A stretch of 17,234 nucleotides of DNA, taken from assembly GCA_943704415.1 (NCBI GenBank), contig CALSCO010001630.1, positions 1 to 17,234 of the forward strand, given 5' to 3'. Source of the stretch: Parvularia atlantis (lineage: Eukaryota; Opisthokonta; Rotosphaerida). Of the stretch, positions 1 through 12,000 are shown one piece after another. A program made the position numbers and the translations under genes. Numbering within the stretch: the first letter of the stretch is position 1; each line of letters opens with the position of its first letter. The notes beneath the pieces are model-generated. The model ran no database searches. It was not told the DNA's origin and saw nothing but the letters and a program-made list of their open reading frames with translations.

Positions 1-29
1 GGGGGGGGGGCGCTCAGCCCACGCTGCAG
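1..29 (+). other. VPS13: 3' end of a VPS13 intron (partial)
   Basis: The window opens with a run of ten G and reaches a CTGCAG acceptor at 24-29. The VPS13 frame is readable from 30 onward, where the first two bases complete a split codon. The rest of this intron and the upstream exons lie outside the window. The G run at the very edge suggests the sequence was cut at a homopolymer. Confidence 0.75.
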
Positions 30-3000
30 GCCGTCGCGAGGACCGCCTCACGTACGTGCGCCTGTACAAGCTCGTCAAGAAGCAGAAGGACAACAAGGTT
101 GTCCGGCAGGAGCTGACCCTGCTCGAGCGCAAGCTCTCGTTCGAGGATATCCGCCTCTACCGCTTCATCGTCAGCCTCGAGATCAAGAAGGAGCGCCTGC
201 AGAAGAAGCCGCCCAAGCGCGCCCCCACCGCGGTCGCGGCCGGCGCGGCCGGTGACGCCAGCAGCAAGGGCAAGGTCGTGCCAAAGTGGCTGCGCCGCCT
301 CGCCACGCGTGGCCAAAAGACGCTCTCGGGCATCGGCGTGGCCGCGGGCGCTGCGCAGGAGGCCCCGTCGCCGACCGGCTCGGTCGAGTCGCTCGCGATG
401 AACGACGTGCGTCGCACGCATGCAACCGCGCCACAGGTGTTGCTGACGGCGTGCGACAGGGTCAGCTGCGCAACATGTACGCCGAAATCGACTACGACGA
501 CAGCGGCATGGACGACGAGGGCCCGTTCCCGCCCAGTTACGTCTGGCTGGTGCTCGCGCTGCACGTGGCCGCGATCAACGTGACCATCCGCGGCGAGGCG
601 GCTGCGCCCGCGTCGGCATCCCCGCGCAAGTCCGAGGGGCCCGTGTCGCGCCCGCCGCTGCTCGTGCTCGCGCTCGACCGCTTCTCGCTCGACCTGGCTC
701 AGCGCGCGGCCGCCTACAAGCTCTCACTCGGCCTGCGCTCGATCCGCCTCATCGGCGCCAACGGCGTCATCATCGGGCCCAAGCTCGACGCGTCCGGCGG
801 CTCGGCCAGTCCACAGCGCAGCCCGTCCAAGGCGCTCGCGCGCGACGCCTCGGCGCTCTCGATCGCCGACAAGGATAAGGACAAGGACAAGGACAAGGAC
901 CCGACACAGCGCATCTTTGGCATGGTCGTTGAGCACGCGCCCGCCGACGAGCGCGCCGACGACGCGCTTCAGCTCGAGTTGCAGCCGCTCGAGGTCAACT
1001 ACAACAAGACGACGATCGACCAGGCACGCGCGTGCACACACACTCCGCCGTTGCAGCGGCGTACTGACTGCGCCCACCTGAAGGTGATCGCGTTCCTCAA
1101 GCCGCCGCCGGACGACTCGTCGCTCGACTTGTTCAAGCGCCTCGCCGGCGAGCGCTACGAGGAGTTCAAGAAGCAGACGACGCGCTCGCTCCAGCGGCGC
1201 CTCGAGGCGCACAAGGTGCGGCGCCCTCCTTGCTCGCTCGCGCGTGTGCAGCCCTGATAGTGCCCTGCAGACGCTGGACCTCAACGTGGACCTGCGCGCG
1301 CCAATCGTCATGCTGCGCGACAACGACGACGCGCCCACGCACTACCTCATCGCCGACCTGGGCCACTTCAACATCCGCTCGCGCGTGCTCCCGCTCGACG
1401 TCAAGAAGCAGCTGCTCGGCGTGCGCAGCCGCGACCTGAGCGCGGAGGAGTCGCTGCGGCTGCAGCTCAGTCTCGTCGACAAGTTTGAGATGCACGCGAC
1501 GTCGGTGCAGCTGCTCCTGGGCGAGTCGCTGCCCGAGCTGCGCCAGGCGCTGCTGTCACGCAAGTCCGGTGCCGGGCAGGCCGCCCAGGGCCAGACCTCG
1601 CCGTACCACATCGTCGACCGCGTCGACGCCGAGCTGCTGATGCAGCAGAGCTTCGTGGACTCGCTCGACACGCCGCGCCTGCTCATCACGGGCGAGCTGC
1701 CCAAGCTGTCGCTGCACATGGGCGCGCACACGTACGAGCACATCATGGGCATGCTCGACACGTTCATGTCGACCTTCATGGTGCAGCGGCCCCCGACCAA
1801 CGACGACGACGATGACGACGCAGACGCGCCGCTCGCCCCGGCACGGCTTGCCGCCCTGCCCGCGCCGACGTCGGCCGCGGCGCAGCTGGAGCTCGTCGGG
1901 CGCGCGGCGCGCGTGGTCGAGTACGACGTGTCGCTGCTGCTGCCGCGCGCGGGCGACCGCGACTACGACGACGAGGACGAGGACGATGAGGACGACGACG
2001 ACGGCCACCCAGTCGAGATCAACCAAGGCGCACGCGCCAGCAGCCTCGCCGTGCGGCCGAGCGCGAGCCGCTCGTCCGTCGCTCACATGGGTGACGGGCC
2101 CGCCGTGTCCAAGTCGTCCTCGTTCTCTTCGACCGTCTCGAACGCGTCGTCGGCCGCGACCTCGGCGCTGTCGACGGCGACAACGACACCCAAGGCCGCG
2201 CCGCTGCGGCGTCACGTGTCGCCGCAGGCGTCGAGCAACCAACTGGGCGAGCTCGCGCGGTGGCAGCAACAGCGTGTGCGAGTACAGCTGCGCGTGACGA
2301 CGCTCGTCGTGACGCTCGGTGGGCTGGCGACGGGGCACATGTCAAACGTGTCGCTGCTAGTGGTCGACCGCATGTACGACACGAGCGTGTACCTGACGCT
2401 GGACGAGCTGCGCATCACGGACGACATCGCCAACGCCGGCCTCGCCACGCCGCGCGCGCTCTTCATGCGCCTCGTGCGCGACCCGGCCAGCGGCTCAGCC
2501 AAGGCGATGGACCTGAGCGTGACCCAGGTGCGCTCGCGCTCGCCCGAGCTGCGCACGGTCCACGCCGGGCGGCTCCAGTCGATCCTCGTGCGCGTGGGCC
2601 TGCTCGACGTCACAATCGACCGCGACACGTTCCTGCCCTTCACTGAGTACGTCACGCGCACGGTCATCATCCCCAGCCTCGACATCCTGCCCAACGTCCG
2701 CAGCGGCGTGCCGCTCAACCTGCTGCTCTTCATCGACCCGCTGCAGGACGCGGCCATGCGTCCGAGCACTGTCGACACGTCCGACTGCGTGCGCATCTAC
2801 GTCCGCACTGAGCTCATGGGTGTGCTCCTCGCACTCCTCGCGTATCTGCCCGCAGTGCGCTCACACGTTCAGCGCAGGCGTCAGCATCATGCTCAACGCC
2901 AGCGATGGCACGCCGTACACGGGCGCGACCGTCGGCGCGTCTTCGGTCACGGTCAGCGAGACGCACTACAACCTGCTGCTGCAGGGCTCGATCGGCGCGC

Positions 3001-6000
3001 TGTCACTCGTGGACGCGCGAGAGCGTGACGAGCGCACGGAGCGGGCGCCGCGCGAGCCTGTCCTGCACACGGCCGGCCAGCCCATCGGCACCTTCGAGCA
3101 CTGCAAGTGGAAGCGCGCGCACGCGACCAAGCCCGCGCACGACGAGAGCCTCGGCCTGAACCTCACAACACTGCAGATCCGCTTTGACGACGAACTCGTT
3201 CGGGGTCTGGTGCGCGCAGACGTGCGCGCGTGTGTGTGCATCTGCCCGCGATGCTGACGCCGCGCCGCGACGCAGACCGAGTTTGGCCTGCAGGTCGGCG
3301 CCGAGGCCAAGAGCGTCGTCGACCTTATCGTCGACAACGCGCAGAAGACGATCAAGGCCGTGCGCGGGAGCATGCGCGCGCACCTGTTCAAGATCGACGT
3401 CGAGGTGCGCGCCCGCCGTGTGCGCCTGGGCGTGCTGCGTCTCACGCGCTCTCTCGCAAAGGTCTCGGCGCCGCTCCTGGTGCTCCCAGCCGCACCGCGC
3501 ACGACCGACGCGGTTGCGATCTCGCTCGGGACACTGACAGCGCGCAACGAGTTTGTGCGCGAGGGCGAGGCCGGCGAGAGCCGCGGCGGCGCCGCAGAGG
3601 CCTTCCTGCGCGAGAAGCTGACGGTGTCGCTGCGGGCGCTCGAGATCCGCACGCTCCGCCTCGGCACGCCCGGCGACGACGGCGCACCCGGCGACGGCGG
3701 CACGCCCGTCCTGTCCAAGTACGGCGTGAGCGTGCAGCTCAACCGTCTGATCGAGCTCGACGCGGCGCCGCCGACCGTGCCGGCGCTGCGCGTGGTCGCC
3801 GACGTGCCGCAAATCCGTGTGTCGGTGAACGAGGACCAGTACGCCTTCTTCGTCGTGCTCGGCTCGTATCTGGCCGACACCGCCGCGACATTTGAGCGGC
3901 TCGTCACCGGCGCGCTCGAGTCGCAGCAGCCGCTCTCGGCTCGGCGCGAGGTCAGCATCGCCGTCCCGAGCATCCTCGTCGACGGCACCGCTGCGTCGGC
4001 GTCGCTGCTGCAGCGCCAGGTGCAGACGCAGCGCCAGGACAGCACCGACGCCAAGGGCCTCGCGCGCAAGCGTATCAAGCTGCCCCGGCCCAAGCTCGTC
4101 TTCACCGCGACGTTCCAGGGCGTGCGCCTGCGCCTGCTGCGACGGCCGCTGCCCGCGGGGCGCTTTGCGCCGTCGTCGGCCGCGCCGAGCCGGAGCGTGT
4201 CGGTCGTGGCGCTGTCGTCGCTGGCCGAGCCGCTCAATGCGCCTGACCTGCCGCGGGCGGGCTGGGACAACCTGGTTGAGCTGACGGTCGGCAACGGCGC
4301 GTTCAATCTGGCGATCGACGAGAAGAAGGGCATCGAGCTCAGCGCCAATCTGACGCACGCCTCCGTGATTGACCGGCGGCTGTTTTGCGACTGGGACGAC
4401 CGCAAGGGCGAGCAGCCGATCGTGCGCGCGTTCCGGCCACTGCTGCATCTGGGCACCGGCGCGGCTGATGCGACTGACGAGGACGCCGCCGGCGGCGTGA
4501 CGGCGACGGTGTCGCGCGAGGTCGGCAGCGTGATGCAGATCATCATCAACGTGCCCCCGCTCAAGGCCATGGTCATCGCCGACTTTGCGCTGTCGCTGCA
4601 GCACTTTTTTGTGCCGCCGCTGCGCAGCGAGCTCGAGCACCGCAAGGCCGCGGCCGTGGCACGCGCACGCGGCAAGAACCCCCTCGCCGCGCCCGCCAAG
4701 CCGACCAAGACGAGCACGAGTGCGCCGCCCAAGCCCGCCGACCCGCTCAACGTGCACCTCGCCGTCGCAAGCCTCGAACTGTGGGCGATACACGACCCGA
4801 CGCTGGTGCGCTTGCCTCTCGCCGCGCGTGACCCTGGTTGCTGACACCGCCGCGCGCACGCAAGGCCACGAGCGAGGCCCTGCGCGTGTGCCTCAGCTCG
4901 ACGTCGCTCACCGTGATCCAGAAGCCCGTGTTCACGGCCGTGCAGATGAACGGCATGGGCCTGTACGCGTCGACTGCGCAGGTCAGGCGTGAGCAGCCGA
5001 GCTGCCCGCAAGCAGCGCGCTCACCCCGCGGCCGCCGACAGATGGGCGCCAGCGACAGCCACATCGGTCTGAACATCATCAGCCCGGTCGACTTTGACGG
5101 CACCATCTCGATCCAGACGCTTGTGCGACACCTGTCGCCTCAGGAGTCCGACACGGGCCAGCACGAGACCGTGCAGGCGCTGCAGGTGCGCGGACGGCGG
5201 CGGCGCGCACGACCCGCTCACACACCGCGCGCAGGTCATCGCCCAGGTCAAGATGCAGCCTATCGCCGTGCGCGTGTCGTACATGGACGTGCGCCTGGCC
5301 GTGGCCATCGCGACGACGGCGCTCGACGGCTTCAAGGTGTACAAGCGCTTCATCGGGCTCGATCGGAGCGGTGCGCACGACCGCGTCCGCAGCATGCAGG
5401 CTGACGAGCCGGCCCCCCCATCGCAGGTGACGACGACGCGTCTGTGCCGATCGACGTGATGCAGCTCGTTGATCTGCCACGGCAGAGCATGGCGCTCGTC
5501 GAGGCCCCCGCGGTCGAGGTCATGGTGCCCGTGGCCGACGGGCAGGCGCCCGTGACGGCCGAGCAGCTACTGGGCACGGTCGGCCAGGTCGTCAAGTCGC
5601 AGATCGCCAAGGCGCGGCGGCTCGCGCGCTTCAACGAGGAGGCGGTACGGCCCAGCGCAGCGGCGGGCGGCGGGCGCTGACATGGTGGCGACTCGCGCCA
5701 GCTCGAGATCATCCTGTCGGGCCTGACCGTGCGCATGATGGACGACTGCGGAGACGCCATTGTGCCGCTCGCCGCGGTCGCCGTCAGCGGCACACGCGTC
5801 GCGCTGTCCAACTGGTCGTCCGGCGAGGTGCGCTTTACCCGCGTGTGTGTAGACGCGAGCTCGACTGAGCGATGCGCCGTCGTGGGCAGATCGTCCTCAC
5901 GAGCGACGTCAAGCTCGCTGTCAACTTCTTCAACCACCAGCGCTCGCACTGGGAGCCGATGGTCGAGCCGTGGACGATCTCGCTGGAGGTGACGCATGAC

Positions 6001-9000
6001 GCGCTGGCCGGCGCCCCTCACGCTGACGCGCCCGCGCTCACAGGTGCGCGGCGAGGCGGAAGAGTCGCGGCACCCGCGCACGACCGTCGCCGTGCGCGCC
6101 AAGGAGCTGATGATGCTCAACGTGACCTACGGCATGCTGCGCACGTCGATCACGACCGCGGCACGCTGGCAGGCCGACCTGAAGGCGCGCCGCGTTGTAC
6201 TTGTCCAGTGCATTCGGGCTGACGCCCGCCGCAGACGGTGCGCGAGCTGCGCGGGCGCGTCAAGGCGCCGACGCGCGTCGAGTACCACCCGTACCTGATC
6301 CGCAACCTGACGGGCGAGCGCGTGGGCGTGTGGTGCGTCGACGGCCGGCCGAGCGATGACGTGCCGGCCTCGCCGATCTCGATCAACGCGCCCGGCGAGG
6401 GCCTGCAGCCGCCCGACGACCTCGCCACGATCGAGCCCGGCGACGCCGTCCCGTGGTCGATGGCGAGCCTGGACAAGCTGATGGAGAGCAGCGGCACGGC
6501 GCCGGTCGACAAAATTGGCGTGGCGGTGCTCGCGAGCGGGCGCACGCTCACGACTACGGACGGCATTCCGGCGTCGTGGGAGGGCCACCACCTGCTCTCG
6601 GTGCGCGCGCGTGTTGCCGTGTGTGCTCTTCCCGCGCTCACGCGCATGCCGCCAGCTGCTGCCGCACGTGAGCAACGTGGCCGTGCGGCTCGTCTGCGAC
6701 GTCGAGTGGAAGAACGGCGTCAAGGTGCTCACGCTGCGCTCACCGTACACGCTGCACAATGGCACCACACACGCGATCGAGGTCATTGTCTTCAACGATA
6801 AGGCGACGGCGGTGCGCGCACGCGGCGGCCTCTGGCTCCGTTGAGACACTGCTGACCGCGACGCGCAGGACGAGCGCTCGCTCATCCTCGACACGGTCAA
6901 GAACATGGCCGTGCCCAAGCTGAGCGAGAGCGCGCAGGCCTCGACCACGCCCTTCCAGCACCTTGTCATCGGTGCGCGGCGCGCGGCTTGTGCCGCAGCG
7001 CGTGACACGAGACGCGCAGAGCCGCGCATGACTGGCGCCGTGCCGCTGCTGCACGCGTACAACAGCGTGCTGCACTTCCGCCCCAAGCGCATGGCCGGTG
7101 CATGCCACGCTGCCTCGGTTGGTCCGCTCGCTCATCAATCGCTTACGCTCGCGCGCGCAGACGGGCCGAGCTTCTCATGGACCAAGCGCCCGATCCACTG
7201 GCGCAAGCTGCGCGAGCACCCGGTGCTCGAGCGCAAGTCGCTGTCGCAGGTGCGCTCGCGTGACGCACCGCTGTCTCTGGCTCATGCGCTGCACGCAGGC
7301 CAACACGCCCTTTTGCGTGCGACTGGAGGCTGTGCAGGAGTCGTTCGGCCTCACTCGGCTCGAGGCGAAGGCGGCAGTGGCCAAGACGGGGGCCGTGAGC
7401 AGGCGCAAGTCGTCGGTCGCGCCCGGCAGGGACGCCGGCGAGGCCGAGGACGCCAACCCGTACCCGTTCGTGGCGCTGCACATCAGCGCGCCGATCATCC
7501 TCGAGAATCTGCTGCCGTACGACATCTCGTACACGCTGATGGACGAGGGCACGGGCGTGGTGGCAGAGGCGCGTAGGCCGGGCGCGCTGCACGCCGAGCG
7601 CTGACTGGGCTGCGCTGCCGTACAGGCCGCGCTGAAGCAGGGCGAGAGCGTGCCCGTGTTTGAGATGGACCTGCTCAACGCGATCAACCTCAAGATCGTC
7701 GTGCACGTCTGCCGGTACCGGACGGCGCAGGCGTGCCTGGTCAACCACCCCAGTGCGTGCGGCGTGCCGCGTCGCTTGCTGCGACGTGACGAGGCGCCGC
7801 GCGCAGCCGGTAAGGTGCACCGGCAGCTCGTGCTCGTCGACAGCAGCGTCGACCAGAGCAAGCTCTTGCTGAACGTGCAGAACACGTACCTACGCAACGG
7901 CGGCGGCTCGCGCCGCGTCGTGCTCTATGCGCCGTACGTCATGGTCAATCGCAGTGGCATCCCGCTCTGGTACAAGCAGCAGCGCCGGCTCGCAGCCGAC
8001 GGCGAGACGGTCGGCGGCGCGAGCGCGACGGCCGTAGCCCGGCTCGCCGGCAGCGGCGACGTCGAGGCCGACGCGAGCGAGGAGAGCGAGGACAATGACG
8101 TGATCTTTGACGCGAGCGTGCAGGGGCAGGGTGCGCTGCGCTTGTGCTCCGCAGTCGCGGTCTGCGTGCTGACCCGCCCCACCGATGTAGGCACCGCCGC
8201 CACCGCGGGCAAGCTCAAGCCCCGCGCCTCGTCAGCCGGCGCAGACGCCGAGCGCGCGCCCGTGACCATCCAGATGTTTTCCTACACCAAGTTTGACCCG
8301 CTCGTCAACCGTCTCGCCGTGCGTTCGAGCGAGCTGCGCTGGTCGAGCCCGATCTCGCTCGAGGCCGTCGGCAGCGAGGGCGAACTCGCGCTGCGCACGG
8401 CGACCGGGCACGTGCAACTGGGCGTGTCGATCGCGATGGGTGAGTGCGGCCGTGCTCCCTCCACTCGGGCGCTCACGGCGTCGAGCAGGGCGCGAGCAGT
8501 TCTTCCGCACGCGCGTCGTCATGTTTTCGCCGCGCTACGTCTGCGTCAACCAGACCGGCTGGGCGCTGCAGATCGAGCAGTGCGATGCGTCCGGTGCGCG
8601 GCTTGTGCTGTGCTTTGGCGGGCGGTGTCTCACGGGCGCATGCGCGCGCGCAGGGCTGTCGCTGTCTGCGCACGTCACGGCCGCGCGGAAGAGCAAGCAA
8701 CCGCTGTGGCTCGGCGTGAATGTGGACAACGGCGCGCAGACGGTGTTCCACTTTGTGAACGACGACAAGGGTTTTGCGCAGCAGTATGTGCACGTGCGCC
8801 TTCATGACAGCCGCTCGTTCTCGCTCGGGGCGCTCGAGCGCGTGGAGGACGGGCACGAGGGCGAGTGGTCGGCGCCGCTGCTGTTCAAGAACGTGGGCGA
8901 CTATTACCTCAAGCTGCGCGAGCGCAAGGCCGACCGGGCGAGCGTGGTGATGGTGCAGGTGCGTGCAGCGAGACGAGCCGTGCCTTGCCGCGCGGGGCTC

Positions 9001-12000
9001 ACGCGCGACATCAGCTCGGTCTGCAAAGCTCGACGGTCTTTGTCACGTTCTCGCAGTGCCGCAAGTCGCCGCCCATGCGCATCGACAACCGCACGCCCTT
9101 CCCCGTCACATTCTACCAGGCGTGCTCGCGCGGCGAGCCCCGGTGCGTGCCGTGCGTGCTCCTGTCTCCACTGCCCCGCTGACGCGCGCACGGCCGCAGC
9201 TACGTCGCCGAGCCATACACCGGCTTGCCTTACGTGTACGACTTCCCGTCGCACGTCGACCGCGAGCTCGTGCTGCTCGTGCACAAGTCGTGCGTCGCCG
9301 CGCCTGCGCGCGTGCGCGGGCGTGTTGCCTGACCGCTGGACGCCGCGCCGCAGGAAGCGCACGGTGAACATGGGCGTGCTCGGCGTGGGCAAGCCGTTTG
9401 CATTCAAGGGCGGGATGATGAGCGTGACGGTGATCGCGGAGCGTGCGACGCGCGTGTTGCGCCTGGACCCGCTGCTGGACGAGCGCTCCGCGTGGCAGCC
9501 GCGCACGAGCATGGCGTCGCTCGCGCCGCCCTCAGGTGGGCTCGGCGTGCCGCGCGGGAGTGCCGACGACGGGCTGCCGACGGGTGATGCCGCGCCGTCG
9601 CCCGCCATGCTCTCGCGCAGCGTGTCGATGGAGTCCGTGCCGGAGAGCGGCGTCGTGGTCGTGAGCGGCAACGGGCAGGGGGAGGCGCCGCTGCGCACGC
9701 TCGTGCAAGCGAGCGTGTCGATCGCGGGCGTGCAGGTGTCGCTGCTGACGGCCGAGCCGCGCGAGCTGCTGCTGCTTACGCTGCGTGGCCTGGACGGCTC
9801 GTACTCCGAGTCGACGTCGTCGCACTCGATCCAGTTCTGCCTCGTGCGGCATCGCGCGCGTGCCCACGCAGCTGCTGGTCTGACGCGTCGCGCGTGCACT
9901 CGTGGCAGAACGAGCTTCAGCTCGACAACCAGTCGCAACAGCCCAACTTCCCCGTCGTCATTCACCGCATGCCGCCACGGACCGAGAGCGCGCGGGCGCG
10001 CCACGCCGCGTCGCCGCAGCCGCTGATCCAGCTCACGGCGATCGTGTCCAAGGCGGGCTCATCGGCGCTGACGATGGTGCCGTACGTGTCGTTTCTGATG
10101 CAGGAGCTTGCGATCAACATTGAGGAGACATTTGTGCTGCAGCTGGTGCGCGCACAAACCCCGCATGCCAGCTGCATCGCTGACGCATGAGCGGCCGCAG
10201 GTTGACCTCGGCAAGCGGCTCGCCCTCGCCGTGAAGCCGCGCGCGTTCCTGCAGTCGGCCGGCCACATGCTGCGCGCCGAGGACTTGGGCGAGGTTGTCG
10301 CGGGCTCGAAGCGCGTGGCCGGTGGCGCGCACGAGCTCTACTTTGAGCTGCTGCAAATCCAGCCGCTGCGGTGCGCCTCGCGCCTGGCGTTGAATGGGCC
10401 AGCTGAGCACGCGTGCGCCCTGCACAGCATGACCGTCAGCTTTGAGCGTTCCAAGACCGCGTCCGAGACGGCCGAGAGCGAGGACCTGAGCGTGCAGTCG
10501 GTGCGCGCGCTCGGCGTCGTGCTCGATGTGCTCAGCATGGCCATCGGCAACATCCACGTGCGCTCCACTTGAGTGCTGCCGCCGCTGCCGCGTTTTGCTG
10601 CTAACACGGCGACGAGCAGGGCGCGCCGCTGCGGCTGAACGCGCTCGAGCTGCGCCACCCGACCGTGACGACCGACCTGCTCCTGCAGCTCGTCGCGCGG
10701 CACTACCTCCAGCAGGGCTTGGCGCAGCTGCACAAGGTGCGTGCGCTCGCCGCGGGTGGAGACCTGGCCGGTGACGTCGCGCGGCCCAGATCGTCGGCTC
10801 GGTTGACATCCTCGGCAACCCGATGGGCCTGTGGACCAACCTGGCGACGGGTGTGGAGGACTTTTTCTACGAGCCGTACCAAGGCCTCGTGCGGTCGCCG
10901 GAGGAGTTTGCCAAGGGACTCGGCCGCGGTGCGCTCGCTTGTCGGCGTTGCTTGCGAGCATGTGCGGCTGATGGCTGCGGTGCGCAGGCACGGCGTCGCT
11001 ACTGAAGAACAGCGTGATCGGGCTGTTTGACGGCGTGTCGCGAATCACCGACTCGGTCGGCAAGGGCCTGGCCGAGGCCACGTTCGACGCGCGCTTCCAG
11101 GACGAGCGGCGCGACCGGGCGGCGCCGCAGAATGCGATTGAGGGCGTGGCGACGGGCGCGTCGACCGTGTACAAGGGCTTCTCGAGCGGGTTCACTGGCA
11201 TCTTCAACAAGCCGGCCGAGGGTGCGCGCGCGTCGGGTCCGATCGGCTTTGTCAAGGGCATCGGGTCCGGGCTGATCGGTGCTGTTACCAAGCCGGTTGT
11301 GGGCGTGTTTGACGGCGCGACGCAAGGTGAGAGCGCGCTCCTGACTCTGGACCCCTGTCGCTCACCGCGTCGGCGCGTGTCTCAGTCGCCCAGGGCATCC
11401 GCAACACGGCGACTCTGTTTGACGACCGCACGGCGATCACGCGCCAGCGCCTGCCGCGCCACATCGCCAGCGACAGCCTCGTGCGCCCATTTGATGCGTC
11501 CGACGCGTTGGGTGCGTTTGCGATGCGCCGCGTCGACCGGGCCAAGTTTGCGCGGGTACGTCGTCGTTTGCTGGTGGTGGTGGCGTGTCACACCCGTGAC
11601 CGCGCCCAGGACACGTACCTCAAGCACTTCCGCTTCACGCCGCCACCACCGCCGCCGTCGCCGCCCACCAAGACCGACACGCCCGGCAAGAAGGTGCGCT
11701 GGTCACATGCGCCAGCCGTGCCTGACGGCGAATGCAGCGCGGGCTCGACCAAATGGCGGCCGAGCTGAAGGCGCTCACGCGCGGGACGTCGGGCGGCGTC
11801 GCGACCACGCCCGCTGGCGTGCCGAGCAGTGACACGCTGCCGCCGCACGCGTTCGTCAAGAGCGGTGGGTACATCATCCTCACGACGCAACGGCTGATCG
11901 CCCTCACGGTGCGCAAGGCCTTGCGCGTGTCTGCACTGTCTGACGCTCGACGCAGGACCTCGCGACGTCGCCGACGTCCGAGTGGGCACTGCGGCTGAAG

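Noticed and set aside
3210-3275. Alternative donor at 3210 for VPS13 intron 5
   Set aside because: It is in the same phase as 3222 and gives 66 instead of 54 nt. I preferred 3222 because its length fits the local norm, but the four residues in question are not conserved enough to decide.
2966-5011. Very long open frames (over 600 codons) on the minus strand across VPS13
   Set aside because: They lie opposite well-supported VPS13 exons, cross its introns without regard to them, are Arg/Ser/Ala-rich and show no family motif. GC-rich DNA with few stops readily produces such frames.
4989-5041. Better-looking GTGAGC donor at 4989 in VPS13
   Set aside because: Splicing from it to the only good acceptor (5041) shifts the frame and destroys the following exon. 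The donor at 4982 keeps it.
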